DNA of 64,000 nucleotides from NCBI RefSeq assembly GCF_001610895.1, contig NZ_CP011273.1:5518001-5582000 (forward strand), in the 5' to 3' direction. The stretch comes from Planctomyces sp. SH-PL62. GTDB taxonomy: Bacteria; Planctomycetota; Planctomycetia; Isosphaerales; Isosphaeraceae. The notes below the pieces were generated by a model. That model did no database searches. It had not been told where the DNA came from and saw only the letters and a list, made by a program, of their open reading frames with translations. The position numbers and the translations under genes were made by a program. This document shows, in pieces, positions 16,605 to 24,499 of this stretch. Position 1 is the first letter of the stretch. Each line of letters starts with the position of its first letter.

Positions 16605-17420
16605 ATGGCTCGGCGAAAAACCCTTCCGGAGTCGATACGCGCCAAGATGGAACTGGCCGATCGCCTCGCATCGCTTCGCTTGGAGTTGTTCGGTGAGCGA
16701 GGCGGGCCAGAAATGGCGCGGCGCCTCGGTATTCCCGTACGGACCTGGTACAACTATGAGGGCGGGGTGACGGTCCCGGCGGAGGTCGTGCTCAAGATCA
16801 TCGAGCTGACCTCGGTCGAGCCGACCTGGCTGCTGCACGGCAAGGGGCCCAAGTTCCGCCCTAGCCCCAAGCTGGAACGCGGCGACGGCTCAAGCCAGCC
16901 TACGATGATGGTCGGCGCGTTGCTCCGCACGGCCTTGCAACTCCTGGAGGGGGAGGCGTCGCCGGAGTTGGGCTCGGCGACGGCGAAGTTCCTGGATTCG
17001 GAGCGATCCCTGCCGGTCGACAAGGACGCCGAGCCGGCGGACGCCGGGCCGCCGGCGGTGTGGGGCGACCGCGACACGCTCCAGGTCGATCGGAGTCGGG
17101 GCGAGCGCGAGTGGCTGGCGGCCCGTCGCGAAGGTCGCTGCCTTCCCGTGGCGGACGACGCCATGGCGCCGGTCCTGGTCGCGGGATCCTCGGTGGCCTA
17201 CGCGGACAGCGACGAATCCTCGACGGCCCTCGACGGCCGGATGGTCGTCGCCTGGGTGGACGGCGTCCCCATGGTCCGCTGGTTCCAGGACCGTGGCGAT
17301 CACGGCCTGCTCCGGGCCGAGGACGTCAAGAAGCGCGCCGTGCGGATCCCCCTGAAGCTCGACGGCAAGGCCGAGGCGGCGAAGGTCCGCCGGGTGCTCT
17401 GGATCGAGGCGTCCCGCTGA
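16605..17420 (+). CDS. HTH transcriptional regulator with S24/LexA-like C-terminal domain lacking the catalytic Ser and Lys
   Basis: Two-domain regulator of 271 residues. Residues about 10-75 form an XRE-type helix-turn-helix (LASLRLELFGERGGPEMARR, then LGIPVRTWYNYEGG). A linker rich in Asp, Glu and Pro follows. The C-terminal part (about 165-260) has the S24 peptidase/LexA fold pattern. The normal V-x-G-D-S-M-x-P motif reads VADDAMAPVLVAGSSVAYAD, so the nucleophile serine is alanine. The lysine-bearing strand reads DGVPMVRWFQDRG, with arginine where VK is expected. It should therefore not self-cleave, and may act as a ligand- or protein-sensing repressor. It converges on the PII-like gene with a shared terminator hairpin. 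Confidence 0.82.
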   Translation: MARRKTLPESIRAKMELADRLASLRLELFGERGGPEMARRLGIPVRTWYNYEGGVTVPAEVVLKIIELTSVEPTWLLHGKGPKFRPSPKLERGDGSSQPTMMVGALLRTALQLLEGEASPELGSATAKFLDSERSLPVDKDAEPADAGPPAVWGDRDTLQVDRSRGEREWLAARREGRCLPVADDAMAPVLVAGSSVAYADSDESSTALDGRMVVAWVDGVPMVRWFQDRGDHGLLRAEDVKKRAVRIPLKLDGKAEAAKVRRVLWIEASR

Positions 17421-17445
17421 GCGGCCGGCGTCGGCCGGCGGCTCA
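17418..17445. terminator. Hairpin shared by two convergent genes, containing both stop codons
   Basis: TGAGC at 17418-17422 pairs with GCTCA at 17441-17445, and inside it GCCGGC pairs with GCCGGC. The TGA that opens the hairpin is the stop of the HTH/S24 gene, and the TCA that closes it is the stop of the PII-like gene on the other strand. There is no U tract, so termination strength is uncertain. Confidence 0.45.
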
Positions 17446-17820
17446 CCAGCTCAGGTAATCGTGGAAACAGGGCAGGATCAGGATCTTGCCGTCCCCGATC
17501 CTCCCGGTGCGCGCCTCGCCGACGATCGCCCGGACCGCCGCCCCGACGTGCGGTTCCTCGACGAAAACGGTGAGCTCCACCTTGGGGAGGAACGAGGCGT
17601 TGTACTCGCTCCCCAGATATTGGTTCAGGCGATTCTTCTGTCGGCCGTAGCCCATCGCCTCCCGCACGACCCCGCCGAGGATCTCGACCGACTCGAGCGC
17701 GGCGAGCACCGCCTGCGCGCGAAAGGGTTTCACCAGGGCGATGATCTGGACCGGCCGGCCCCGCCTGACGGGATCGTCGGGGTCCGGAGTCTCGGGGATC
17801 GGTTCGTCGATCTGAGTCAT
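17443..17820 (-). CDS. Divergent PII-family (GlnB/GlnK-like) protein
   Basis: PII proteins are trimeric sensors of ATP/ADP and 2-oxoglutarate that regulate nitrogen metabolism. The 125-residue product contains PVQIIALVKPFRAQAVLAAL, GYGRQKNRLNQYLGSEYNAS (T-loop with the tyrosine equivalent to Tyr51), FLPKVELTVFV and TGRIGDGKILILP (B-loop). It differs from standard GlnB in three ways: an N-terminal Pro/Asp-rich extension of about 24 residues, a T-loop lacking the GHTE segment, and a truncated end (CFHDYLSW) without the usual RIRTGE C-loop. Lacking that loop, it may bind nucleotide differently. No amtB or glnA is adjacent. Confidence 0.75.
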   Translation of the reverse strand: MTQIDEPIPETPDPDDPVRRGRPVQIIALVKPFRAQAVLAALESVEILGGVVREAMGYGRQKNRLNQYLGSEYNASFLPKVELTVFVEEPHVGAAVRAIVGEARTGRIGDGKILILPCFHDYLSW

Positions 17821-17998
17821 CTGTCGGCCTCGTCGTCAAACCCGGCCGACCGCTGGCGTCGGCCCTGTCGAGGGACTATGATCGAGGCTACCATGAACGA
17901 GTTCGCCCGGGAACGCGCCGGCCACCCCGCACGGTAGGGATTGGGCTTCGGGACGCGTCGGGGACGTCGGCAGGTCTGGCGAGAGGGTCATTCCTTTG

Positions 17999-18754
17999 AT
18001 GAAACGCGCAGGGGCGATGCTGGCCGGCTTCGGGCTGCTCATGGCGGTCGGTTGCGGGATGAAGAACTACGACTACCGGATCGAGCAGACCATCGACCGG
18101 ATGAAGTATGAGAAGCGGCTCGACGAGAATCTCGGCGAGCCGGTGGCCAAGGGGAAGCTGGAGGAGTTGGGGATCTACATCCGGCCGCCGAAGAATCTGG
18201 CCGGGCCGACCCAGACCTTCCAGTTCGCCGCGCTCGAGCCCGGGCGGTTCGACGTCGAGAACACGTTCCTGGAGCCCGAGCGGCAGAGTCTCCACGTCCT
18301 GGCCCTCGTCGATCGGCCCAAGCCCGCAGCCAAAAAGGGGGCCCCGGCGCAGCCCGAATCCTCCCCCCGGATCCTTCCCGATCAGTTCAATCAGGAGGTC
18401 GTCGAACTGGTCCGGAACGCCACCGGGGCCGAAGTCGACCTCAGCCAGTTCAAGCAGGAGTCCAAGCAGGTCAAGGGGACGCGTCAGGACAACTCGTTCC
18501 TGGCGAAGACGATCTCCCTGGAAGCCAAGGAGCTCCAGATTTACCTGTACGGCTCGAAGGCCTCGCCGTACAAGGTCGCCCTGATCTTCGAGTATCCCAT
18601 GGCGGAGAAGAACGCCGTAGCCCCCAAGATCGGCCTCTGCCTGGAAACCTTCGCCGTCGGCGATCTCGCCCGCCAGGCGTTCAGCGGCGGCCAGGAAGAT
18701 GAGATGATCGACGGCGGAGCCGAGGGGACCGGCGAGCCCGGCCCGCCGATCTGA
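17999..18754 (+). CDS. Predicted lipoprotein of unknown function
   Basis: The 251-residue product starts at the ATG at 17999 (a TTG lies one codon upstream), with GAGAGGG as ribosome site. MKRAGAMLAGFGLLMAVGC is a lipoprotein signal with the lipobox cysteine near residue 19, so it is probably anchored in a membrane facing the periplasm. The mature part has no motif I recognise. It contains a KYEKRLDENLGEPVAKGKLE region that may be helical, a DRPKPAAKKGAP linker and a final Gly-rich acidic tail. Planctomycete genomes contain many such proteins. No operon partner is apparent; the PII-like gene diverges from it. Confidence 0.72.
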   Translation: MKRAGAMLAGFGLLMAVGCGMKNYDYRIEQTIDRMKYEKRLDENLGEPVAKGKLEELGIYIRPPKNLAGPTQTFQFAALEPGRFDVENTFLEPERQSLHVLALVDRPKPAAKKGAPAQPESSPRILPDQFNQEVVELVRNATGAEVDLSQFKQESKQVKGTRQDNSFLAKTISLEAKELQIYLYGSKASPYKVALIFEYPMAEKNAVAPKIGLCLETFAVGDLARQAFSGGQEDEMIDGGAEGTGEPGPPI

Positions 18755-19415
18755 CCAGACACCGCCCATTCGCCTGCCGCTCCTTCGCGAACGCCGGTCG
18801 CCATCGTCCTCGTCCAACGGGACGCGGCCGGCGTCGCATGTTTAGCCAGAATGCGATTTCGTCGGGCAGAAGCTCGAACGAAACCGATGTTTTTAGGACG
18901 CCTCGCGAGTTGGCAGTCGGTGTGCGGTCCATCCCCCGGGAGCGAAGGAGTCGTTCCCCGCTCGCGGGTTGGTCGCGGTCGACTTCGTCGAGACGATGGA
19001 TCGACCCTGCTCGTTACACGGTCAGGGCGGGAGGGGGGCGACATGCTCCTCCCTCCCTCGGTCGCGCGATCGCGAGCCTCTCGCCGGAAGCGGTTGCAGA
19101 AAGCCTCGGCGCGTGGCTGCGACGATCGGTCCGCCCAGGAGCGTGGGCGAGCCGGCCCAGGGCCGGGGCATCGAGTCGCGCCCGGCCATTCCCGAGAGTC
19201 GATCGTGCTCGACCTTCCCAGGCGTAGTCTGATCTTTCCGACTCATGGAGGAGCGGGAGAGGGCCTCACTCTCCATTCGATCGTGGGTGTGCTGGCTGGG
19301 TCTTCGGCTTCTCCGAGACCGGTCGTAGCCCGATCGCGGCAATCGCGACGGCCGGGGGGCGTGGAGCGGGCTCAATCCCTTCGCCGCGACTCCATCCCCC
19401 GAGAGGGAGCGAGAT
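18755..19415. other. 660-base stretch without a supported gene
   Basis: Open frames exist on both strands, but they have no ribosome site and Arg/Ser-rich composition typical of shadow frames in GC-rich DNA. I see no RNA gene, repeat or clear terminator here. It lies between the 3' ends of the lipoprotein gene and csrA. Confidence 0.4.
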
Positions 19416-19625
19416 TCAGGATGCCGAGATGACGAATTCCTGGGGCCGAGCGGGCTCACCAAATTCGTCCCGGGCGTCGTCGATCAACTCGCCGCGGAGG
19501 ATCCGCACGTCCTTCGGGGCCTCGATGCCGATACGAACCTGATTCCCCTCGACGCGAATCACGGTGATCCGGATGTCCGAACCGATCATCACCGACTGCA
19601 ACGCTTTGCGGCTGAGCACCAGCAT
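19416..19625 (-). CDS. csrA: Carbon storage regulator CsrA
   Basis: CsrA is a small dimeric RNA-binding protein that blocks ribosome binding sites containing GGA. From the ATG at 19625 it is 69 residues: MLVLSRKALQSVMIGSDIRI, then TVIRVEGNQVRIGIEAPKDV, then RILRGEL. The N-terminal MLVLSRK and the RVxxxQVRIGIEAPxxVxxxR signature are complete. The frame is open seven codons upstream, but AAGGAGGT lies ideally before the chosen ATG. The C-terminal tail (DEFGEPARPQEFVISAS) is slightly longer than in E. coli. No flagellar genes are nearby. It is divergent from the DUF1570 gene, with about 260 bases between the starts. Confidence 0.95.
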   Translation of the reverse strand: MLVLSRKALQSVMIGSDIRITVIRVEGNQVRIGIEAPKDVRILRGELIDDARDEFGEPARPQEFVISAS

Positions 19626-19886
19626 CTTGACCTCCTTGTCTTTCACCTATCGCCCGGGAGTCGAGCTTCGCTTGCTTCCGTTTTCCTCACTCCGTCACCT
19701 GATACGACGAAGTTAATGCTCCTGGGACGACATCATTTTTTCAAACCGACCGGCTTTCGTTCCGGTCCTGCCGATCGTTACGCAGGTCTGATGCCGATGG
19801 TTCGCGATGACCCCGCCGGCGGGATCGGTTCTAATCGAGGGACGAGGAAGGTCGAGTTCGTCCACCGCAGCGTTACGGGGAGCGCG

Positions 19887-21425
19887 ATGATCCATCGGAA
19901 AGCCCGACCTGGTTGGAAGTTCCAGACGTCGAGAGGTGCTCCCCGCCTGGTCATGACCCTTCTGGGAGTCTCGGCCATGCTGGCGACGTCCGTCGCCCTT
20001 CGCGCCGATCTGATCTACTTTCGCAACGGCGGACGGATCCAGGCCCCAGCCGTCGCGGAAGGCTCCACCGTCACGATCGACCTCGTCGGCGAGACCTTCA
20101 CCTTTCAGGCTGAAGACATTGAGAGCCGCATTCCTGATCCCTCGCCCGCCCAGGAATGGGCCGCCCGGCGAAAGCTCCTGGAAGGGAAGCCCGCCGCCGA
20201 GCGGTTCGTCGAGGCCTGGTGGGCGCTGGAGAACGGGCTGGTCGACGAGGCCGTCGAGGAGCTGGAGCGCATCCATCGACTCGCCCCCGAGCATGAGCCG
20301 ACCCGGCGCATGATCCAGGCCGTGGACAAGCTGAAGGCCCCCTGCGACGACCCTGACTTCGAGGCGTTCCAGACGTCCCTGGGCGTCGCGTCGAGGATCG
20401 AGCGTGGGCCCCACGTCCTGCTCCTGCACCAGCACCCCGAGGCCGAGGCCGCCGAGCGGGTCGCTTTGCTGGAGCGGGTGACGACCGCCTATCACCTCAT
20501 GTTCGCCGGCTCCGGCGTTCCCCTCCGAACGCCCAGCCGTCGGCTGATGTTCGCCTGGTTCGCGGATCGCCTGGACTACCAGGCCTTCCTGAAGAACCAG
20601 GAGGCCGCCCCTTTCGCCTCCACGCGGGGTTATTATCACCCCACCTGGAATGCCGTCCTGGCCTATGACGCCCGCAGCAGTGAGTTGCAGCGCCAGGATC
20701 GGGCGGGCCTGGCGGGCCGTCGCGACGAGCTACAGGCGTTCCGACGGACTCTGGAACGACTCCCCGCCCGAGGGCGTCTCCGCGTGGCCCTGGCGGGCGA
20801 GCGTCCCCGGATGGTCGGACGAGCCGAGGGTGGGGCGCTGATCGACCGGCTCGACCGCGACGTCCGGCGATCCGAGCTGCTCCTGGAAGCCGAGCGTCGG
20901 GCCTACGACGACGGCATGGCCGCGCACGAGATGGTCCACCTCCTCGCCGCCGACAGCGGGCTGCTGCCGCGCCACGATGCGTTCCCCATCTGGCTTCAGG
21001 AGGGGCTGGCGATGCAGTTCGAGGTCGTTCGCGGCGGCCGATGGGCCGGGATCGGCCGTCCCCACGACATCCGGCTCAACGACTGGCGGAGGATCCAGCC
21101 CCCTCCCCCAATGGACCCCTTGATCCGCGACAGAGGCTTCGGCCAGGGCTACCGACGCGATCCGTACGTCCAGGCCTGGGCCCTGGTCTACTTCCTCCGG
21201 GCTCGGCGGGGCGATCAGTTCGTCAAGTTCCTGGACCTCCTGCGCAGCCCCAGGGACCACTCCGAGCCCGCCGCGTCCCACGCCGAACTTTTCTCCCGGG
21301 CCTTCGGCGACGACCTTGGCGGCCTCGAAATGGACTGGCACGCCTTCCTGAACGAAGCGCGAACCCCCCTCGAACGACGAGCCCCGCACCCAACGACGGC
21401 CGAAGAAATGAGGTCTCGGGAATGA
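19887..21425 (+). CDS. DUF1570-type secreted metallopeptidase-like protein
   Basis: Secreted protein of 512 residues from the ATG at 19887, chosen because GGGGAGCGCG directly precedes it. MIHRKARPGWKFQTSRGAPR is followed by a hydrophobic signal segment ending SVALRAD. After a small beta domain (LIYFRNGGRIQAPAVAEG) and a helical TPR-like part (EELERIHRLAPEHEPTRRM), the C-terminal half has a gluzincin-like motif, AAHEMVHLLAADSG (H347, E348, H351), followed by FPIWLQEGLAMQFEV, which provides the downstream glutamate. This pattern matches planctomycete DUF1570 proteins. Proteolytic activity is inferred from HExxH only. tRNA-Pro follows directly. Confidence 0.75.
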   Translation: MIHRKARPGWKFQTSRGAPRLVMTLLGVSAMLATSVALRADLIYFRNGGRIQAPAVAEGSTVTIDLVGETFTFQAEDIESRIPDPSPAQEWAARRKLLEGKPAAERFVEAWWALENGLVDEAVEELERIHRLAPEHEPTRRMIQAVDKLKAPCDDPDFEAFQTSLGVASRIERGPHVLLLHQHPEAEAAERVALLERVTTAYHLMFAGSGVPLRTPSRRLMFAWFADRLDYQAFLKNQEAAPFASTRGYYHPTWNAVLAYDARSSELQRQDRAGLAGRRDELQAFRRTLERLPARGRLRVALAGERPRMVGRAEGGALIDRLDRDVRRSELLLEAERRAYDDGMAAHEMVHLLAADSGLLPRHDAFPIWLQEGLAMQFEVVRGGRWAGIGRPHDIRLNDWRRIQPPPPMDPLIRDRGFGQGYRRDPYVQAWALVYFLRARRGDQFVKFLDLLRSPRDHSEPAASHAELFSRAFGDDLGGLEMDWHAFLNEARTPLERRAPHPTTAEEMRSRE

Positions 21426-21430
21426 GGATG

Positions 21431-21458
21431 TTGACAGACTGACGCCGTACGCTATTAT
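21431..21458 (+). promoter_or_regulatory. Consensus promoter for tRNA-Pro
   Basis: TTGACA (21431-21436, perfect -35) and TATTAT (21453-21458, five of six) are separated by 16 bases. They start six bases after the stop of the DUF1570 gene and lie 23 bases before the mature tRNA. This is the best sigma-70 match I see in the window. Confidence 0.75.
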
Positions 21459-21481
21459 GTCCTTCACGCAACACGAAGTTA

Positions 21482-21556
21482 CGGGGCGTAGCTCAGCTTG
21501 GCTAGAGCGCACGGTTCGGGTCCGTGAGGCCGGAGGTTCAAATCCTCTCGCCCCGA
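21482..21556 (+). tRNA. tRNA-Pro (anticodon CGG)
   Basis: A 75-nt cloverleaf: acceptor CGGGGCG pairing with CGCCCCG, discriminator A, D arm with GCTCAGCTTGGCTAGAGC, anticodon arm CACGG-TTCGGGT-CCGTG giving anticodon CGG, and T arm GGAGG-TTCAAAT-CCTCT. CCA is not encoded. A run of five T follows immediately after the discriminator. Confidence 0.95.
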
Positions 21557-21874
21557 TTTTTCGCAGGTTCGCCGAGTCCTGAACCCTGGTTTCCCGCCGG
21601 GTTGGGCGATTCGGCCTGGAAGTCTGATTGGGGAATGCCCTCCTAACGACTTCCGAGATGAAGCGCCGGATTTCCACAATCCCTCGGGCTCCATCTCCTT
21701 TGCAGCATCCCTGCTGCATTCCTATCGACCTGGCCCCGTTCTGATCCAGGCAAGGATCACGAGCGGGTCGAGTTTGGCTCCAAACTCTTCGCTCCCAGGG
21801 CGAGCGGTCGGGGCGGGATCTCGCGATCCCGCCTTCCGAAAGCCCTGAGGACGACCGGGGCGGGCCGGGATTGG
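21557..21874. other. Intergenic region between tRNA-Pro and selO
   Basis: About 320 bases with no convincing gene or RNA. It begins with a T tract that may help end the tRNA transcript. The remainder is moderately lower in GC than the flanking genes. Confidence 0.4.
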
Positions 21875-23365
21875 TCAGGTTCCGCAAAAGGTGCGGTAGC
21901 CGCGTTCGTCGGTCGGTGGTTCTTGGTATCGCGCCAGGTCGGGCCGGGCCTCATAGTCATAGGGCGAGGCCAGGGCCGCAAGGAGGTTGTGGAGCACCGA
22001 CAGATCGTCTCGGTCCTCGGCGGCGGATAGGGCCTCCTCGACGCGGTGATTGCGCGGGATGACGGCCGGGTTGACGGTCCGCATCAAGGCCGCAGCCTCG
22101 GCGGGGGAGCGTCCTTCGCGGGCGAGCCGCTCGTGCCACTGAGTTTGCCAGGCCAGGAAATCCGGATCTCGGTACGGATCGCCGAGCGCTCGCCCTTCAG
22201 CGGATAGGTCCCGGAACGTGTTCGTGAAATCGGCCTGGGATTTCTGCATCCAGTCGAGAAGCAGCTGGACCAACTCGATGTCACCGGCCTCCGCCGACTG
22301 GAGGCCCAGCTTGAGCCGCATGCCGGCGAGCCAGTATTCCTCGAACCGCGCCGGAAACTCGTCAAGCACCTCGGTGGCGAGCGAGACGGCCTCGTCGGGG
22401 TCGTGGCTCAGGAGCGGCAGAAGAGTCTCGGCGAGCCGGGCCAGGTTCCATTGCGCGATGCCGGGCTGGTTGGCGTAGGCGTACCGGCCGCCACGGTCGA
22501 TCGAGCTGAAGACGGTGCCTGGATCGTAGGCGTTCATGAACGCACAGGGCCCGTAGTCGATCGTCTCGCCGGCGATTGCCATGTTGTCGGTATTCATCAC
22601 TCCATGAATGAACCCGACGTGCTGCCATCGGGCGATCAGCGCGGCCTGGCGGTCGGCGACGGCGCGGAGGAATTCCAGGTAGTTCCGGGGATCAGTGGCC
22701 AGTTCCGGGTCGTGGCGATCGATCGCGTAGTCGGCGAGGGCGCGCAAGGTGGATTCATCCCCGAGAGCCGCCGCGTACTGGAAGGTCCCGACGCGGAGGT
22801 GGCTGGCGGCCACGCGGGTCAGGATCGCGCCCCGCCGCATCGATTCCCGGTAGACGGGATCGCCGGTGGCGACGACGGCGAGACTTCGCGTGGTGGGGAT
22901 GCCGAGGCCAGCCAGGGCCTCGCTAATGATGTATTCGCGGAGCATCGGGCCGAGGGCGGCCAGCCCGTCCCCGCCGCGCGAGAACCGGGTCCGCCCCGAC
23001 CCCTTGAACTGGACGTCGACGAGCCGCCCGGAAGGCGTACGATGCTCGCCCAGCAGGATGGCGCGACCGTCCCCGAGCATGGTGAAGTGGCCGAACTGAT
23101 GCCCAGCGTACGCCTGGGCGATCGGCTGCGAGCCGACCGGGAACACCTGGCCGGCGAACAGGGCCGCGACAGCCTCCGGGGACCTCGCGCCGAGGTCGAG
23201 GCCAAGCTCGTTTGCAAGCCGGTGATTGAGGATCGCCGCCCTCGGCTCCCGCACCCGAGCCGGCGTGGACGGGACGAAAAGGGGGGACGGCAGCCGCGTA
23301 TAGGTGTTGTCGAACCGCCATCCGACCGCGTCCGCATCGGCGACCGACTCATGTTGACCGACCAT
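21875..23365 (-). CDS. selO: SelO (YdiU/UPF0061) pseudokinase, protein AMPylase
   Basis: SelO has a kinase fold with inverted nucleotide binding and transfers AMP to protein hydroxyl groups. The 496-residue protein matches the family throughout: FDNTYTRLPSPLFVPSTPA at the N-terminus, AQAYAGHQFGHFTMLGDGRA, the lysine in VDVQFKGSGRTRFSRGGDG, LREYIISEALAGLGIPTTRS, and the metal-binding GVMNTDNMAIAGETIDYGPC with ASN/ASP pair. It ends RTFCGT, with cysteine at the antepenultimate position where eukaryotic SelO has selenocysteine. It stands alone, followed upstream by the IS-interrupted GntR remnant. Confidence 0.95.
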   Translation of the reverse strand: MVGQHESVADADAVGWRFDNTYTRLPSPLFVPSTPARVREPRAAILNHRLANELGLDLGARSPEAVAALFAGQVFPVGSQPIAQAYAGHQFGHFTMLGDGRAILLGEHRTPSGRLVDVQFKGSGRTRFSRGGDGLAALGPMLREYIISEALAGLGIPTTRSLAVVATGDPVYRESMRRGAILTRVAASHLRVGTFQYAAALGDESTLRALADYAIDRHDPELATDPRNYLEFLRAVADRQAALIARWQHVGFIHGVMNTDNMAIAGETIDYGPCAFMNAYDPGTVFSSIDRGGRYAYANQPGIAQWNLARLAETLLPLLSHDPDEAVSLATEVLDEFPARFEEYWLAGMRLKLGLQSAEAGDIELVQLLLDWMQKSQADFTNTFRDLSAEGRALGDPYRDPDFLAWQTQWHERLAREGRSPAEAAALMRTVNPAVIPRNHRVEEALSAAEDRDDLSVLHNLLAALASPYDYEARPDLARYQEPPTDERGYRTFCGT

Positions 23366-23550
23366 CCTGCTCCTCCAACGATGCTCTCGAATCCTGCAAC
23401 GGACGCCGGCGCGGCACGACGGCGCAGGGCGATCGCCCTGGCTAATCCTACGGCGCCGACCAAATCGGCGGCGCGACGGGAGCTAAGCCCAGGCGATCAC
23501 ATCGGTTCAGGCTGGCGCGTTCCGCGTCGAGATGCAGCCCGACGGCGACG

Positions 23551-23598
23551 CCGCGTCGGGTGATCTCTGCCTTGAGGGGCCGGACGGCCGAGCCTAGG
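23551..23598 (-). pseudogene. GntR-family gene remnant, 3' fragment (left of the IS pair)
   Basis: This segment aligns with the end of the intact GntR gene (27722-27767): 36 of 46 bases match by eye. Read on the minus strand in the same frame it gives L-GSAVRPLKAEIT where the intact protein has L-AAAVRLLKEKIT. The stop codon TGA of the intact copy is CGA here. The fragment ends at a TA where the IS5-type element begins and resumes beyond the second element at 25656. Confidence 0.78.
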
Positions 23599-24496
23599 TT
23601 CTGTCTGACGGCTCGCAAGGCGTTACGATAGCGGCTTCCCCGAGGAGGCCGCGATGACGCGACGCTACGAGCTGAAGGACGAGGAGTTCGCCCTGATCGC
23701 CGACCTGCTCCCTCCGGTCGGGAGGCCGGGCGGGCGGTGGAACGACCACCGCACGACGCTCGACGGCGTCCTCTGGATCCTCCATACGGGCGCCCAGTGG
23801 CGGGAGCTGCCGGAGCGATACGGAAAGTGGAAGAGCGTCTACGACCGATTCAACCGCTGGGCCCGCGACGGCACGATCGACCGCATCCTGGAGCGGCTGC
23901 ATCTCGAGCTGGACGCCTCGGGGCGGATCGACTTCGACCTCTGGTGCATCGACGGGACGTCCATCCGGGCCGGCCGCGCGGCCGCCGGGGCCGGGGGGAA
24001 AAGGGGGACGGCCGAGCCGGCCGACCACGCCCTCGGCCGCTCGCGCGGCGGCTTCGGGACGAAGCTGCACCTGGTCGTCGACTCCGGCGGCGTCCCGCTG
24101 TCGGCCGTCGTCACCGCGGGCCAGGCCCACGAGTCGAGGTCCCTGGAGCCGGCGCTCGAGGCGGTGCGGATCAAGCGGCCCGGCCGGGGCCGGCCGCGAC
24201 GCCGGCCCCGCCGCCTGGCCGGCGACAAGGGGTATAGCTACAGACGCATCCGCCGCTACCTGCGACGGCGAGGGATCAAGGCGGTGATCCCGACCCGCAA
24301 GGACCAGCGGCGAAGCCCGACGTTCGACGCCGAGGCCTACCGCCGCCGCAACATCGTCGAGAGGTGCATCCTCTGGATGAAGGAGAACCGGCGGCTGGCG
24401 ACGCGGTTCGAGAAGCTGGCGGTCAACTTCCTGGCCATGGTCAAGCTGGCCATGATCCGCCGTTGCTTTCGGCTCATCGAGCCGTCAGACAGAACC
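23597..24496 (+). mobile_element. IS5-family insertion sequence (900 bp, intact)
   Basis: Perfect 19-bp terminal inverted repeats, GGTTCTGTCTGACGGCTCG at 23597-23615 and its complement at 24478-24496, enclose one transposase frame. The element is flanked by TA on both sides (23595-23596 and 24497-24498), consistent with the TA duplication of the IS427-type subgroup. It appears complete and recent. A second element starts directly at its right-hand TA. Confidence 0.88.
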
Positions 24497-24499
24497 TAG
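23654..24499 (+). CDS. IS5-family transposase
   Basis: DDE transposase of 281 residues. Motifs: an N-terminal DUF4096-like region (ELKDEEFALIADLLPPVGRP), DLWCIDGTSIRAG (first Asp), LAGDKGYSYRRIRR (second Asp) and RNIVERCILWMKENRRLATR (catalytic Glu in the Y/R-ERxxxWxKxxRR pattern). The mid region SRGGFGTKLHLVVDSGGVPL is typical of the IS427-like subgroup. The frame is full length with no disruption. The stop codon TAG (24497-24499) is not within the element proper: its T and A are the target duplication and its G belongs to the neighbouring DNA. Confidence 0.92.
   Translation: MTRRYELKDEEFALIADLLPPVGRPGGRWNDHRTTLDGVLWILHTGAQWRELPERYGKWKSVYDRFNRWARDGTIDRILERLHLELDASGRIDFDLWCIDGTSIRAGRAAAGAGGKRGTAEPADHALGRSRGGFGTKLHLVVDSGGVPLSAVVTAGQAHESRSLEPALEAVRIKRPGRGRPRRRPRRLAGDKGYSYRRIRRYLRRRGIKAVIPTRKDQRRSPTFDAEAYRRRNIVERCILWMKENRRLATRFEKLAVNFLAMVKLAMIRRCFRLIEPSDRT

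Noticed and set aside
23425-23440. Perfect 16-bp palindrome CAGGGCGATCGCCCTG before the IS pair
   Set aside because: GCGATCGC palindromes are common in GC-rich genomes; there is no second copy or neighbouring feature to give it meaning.
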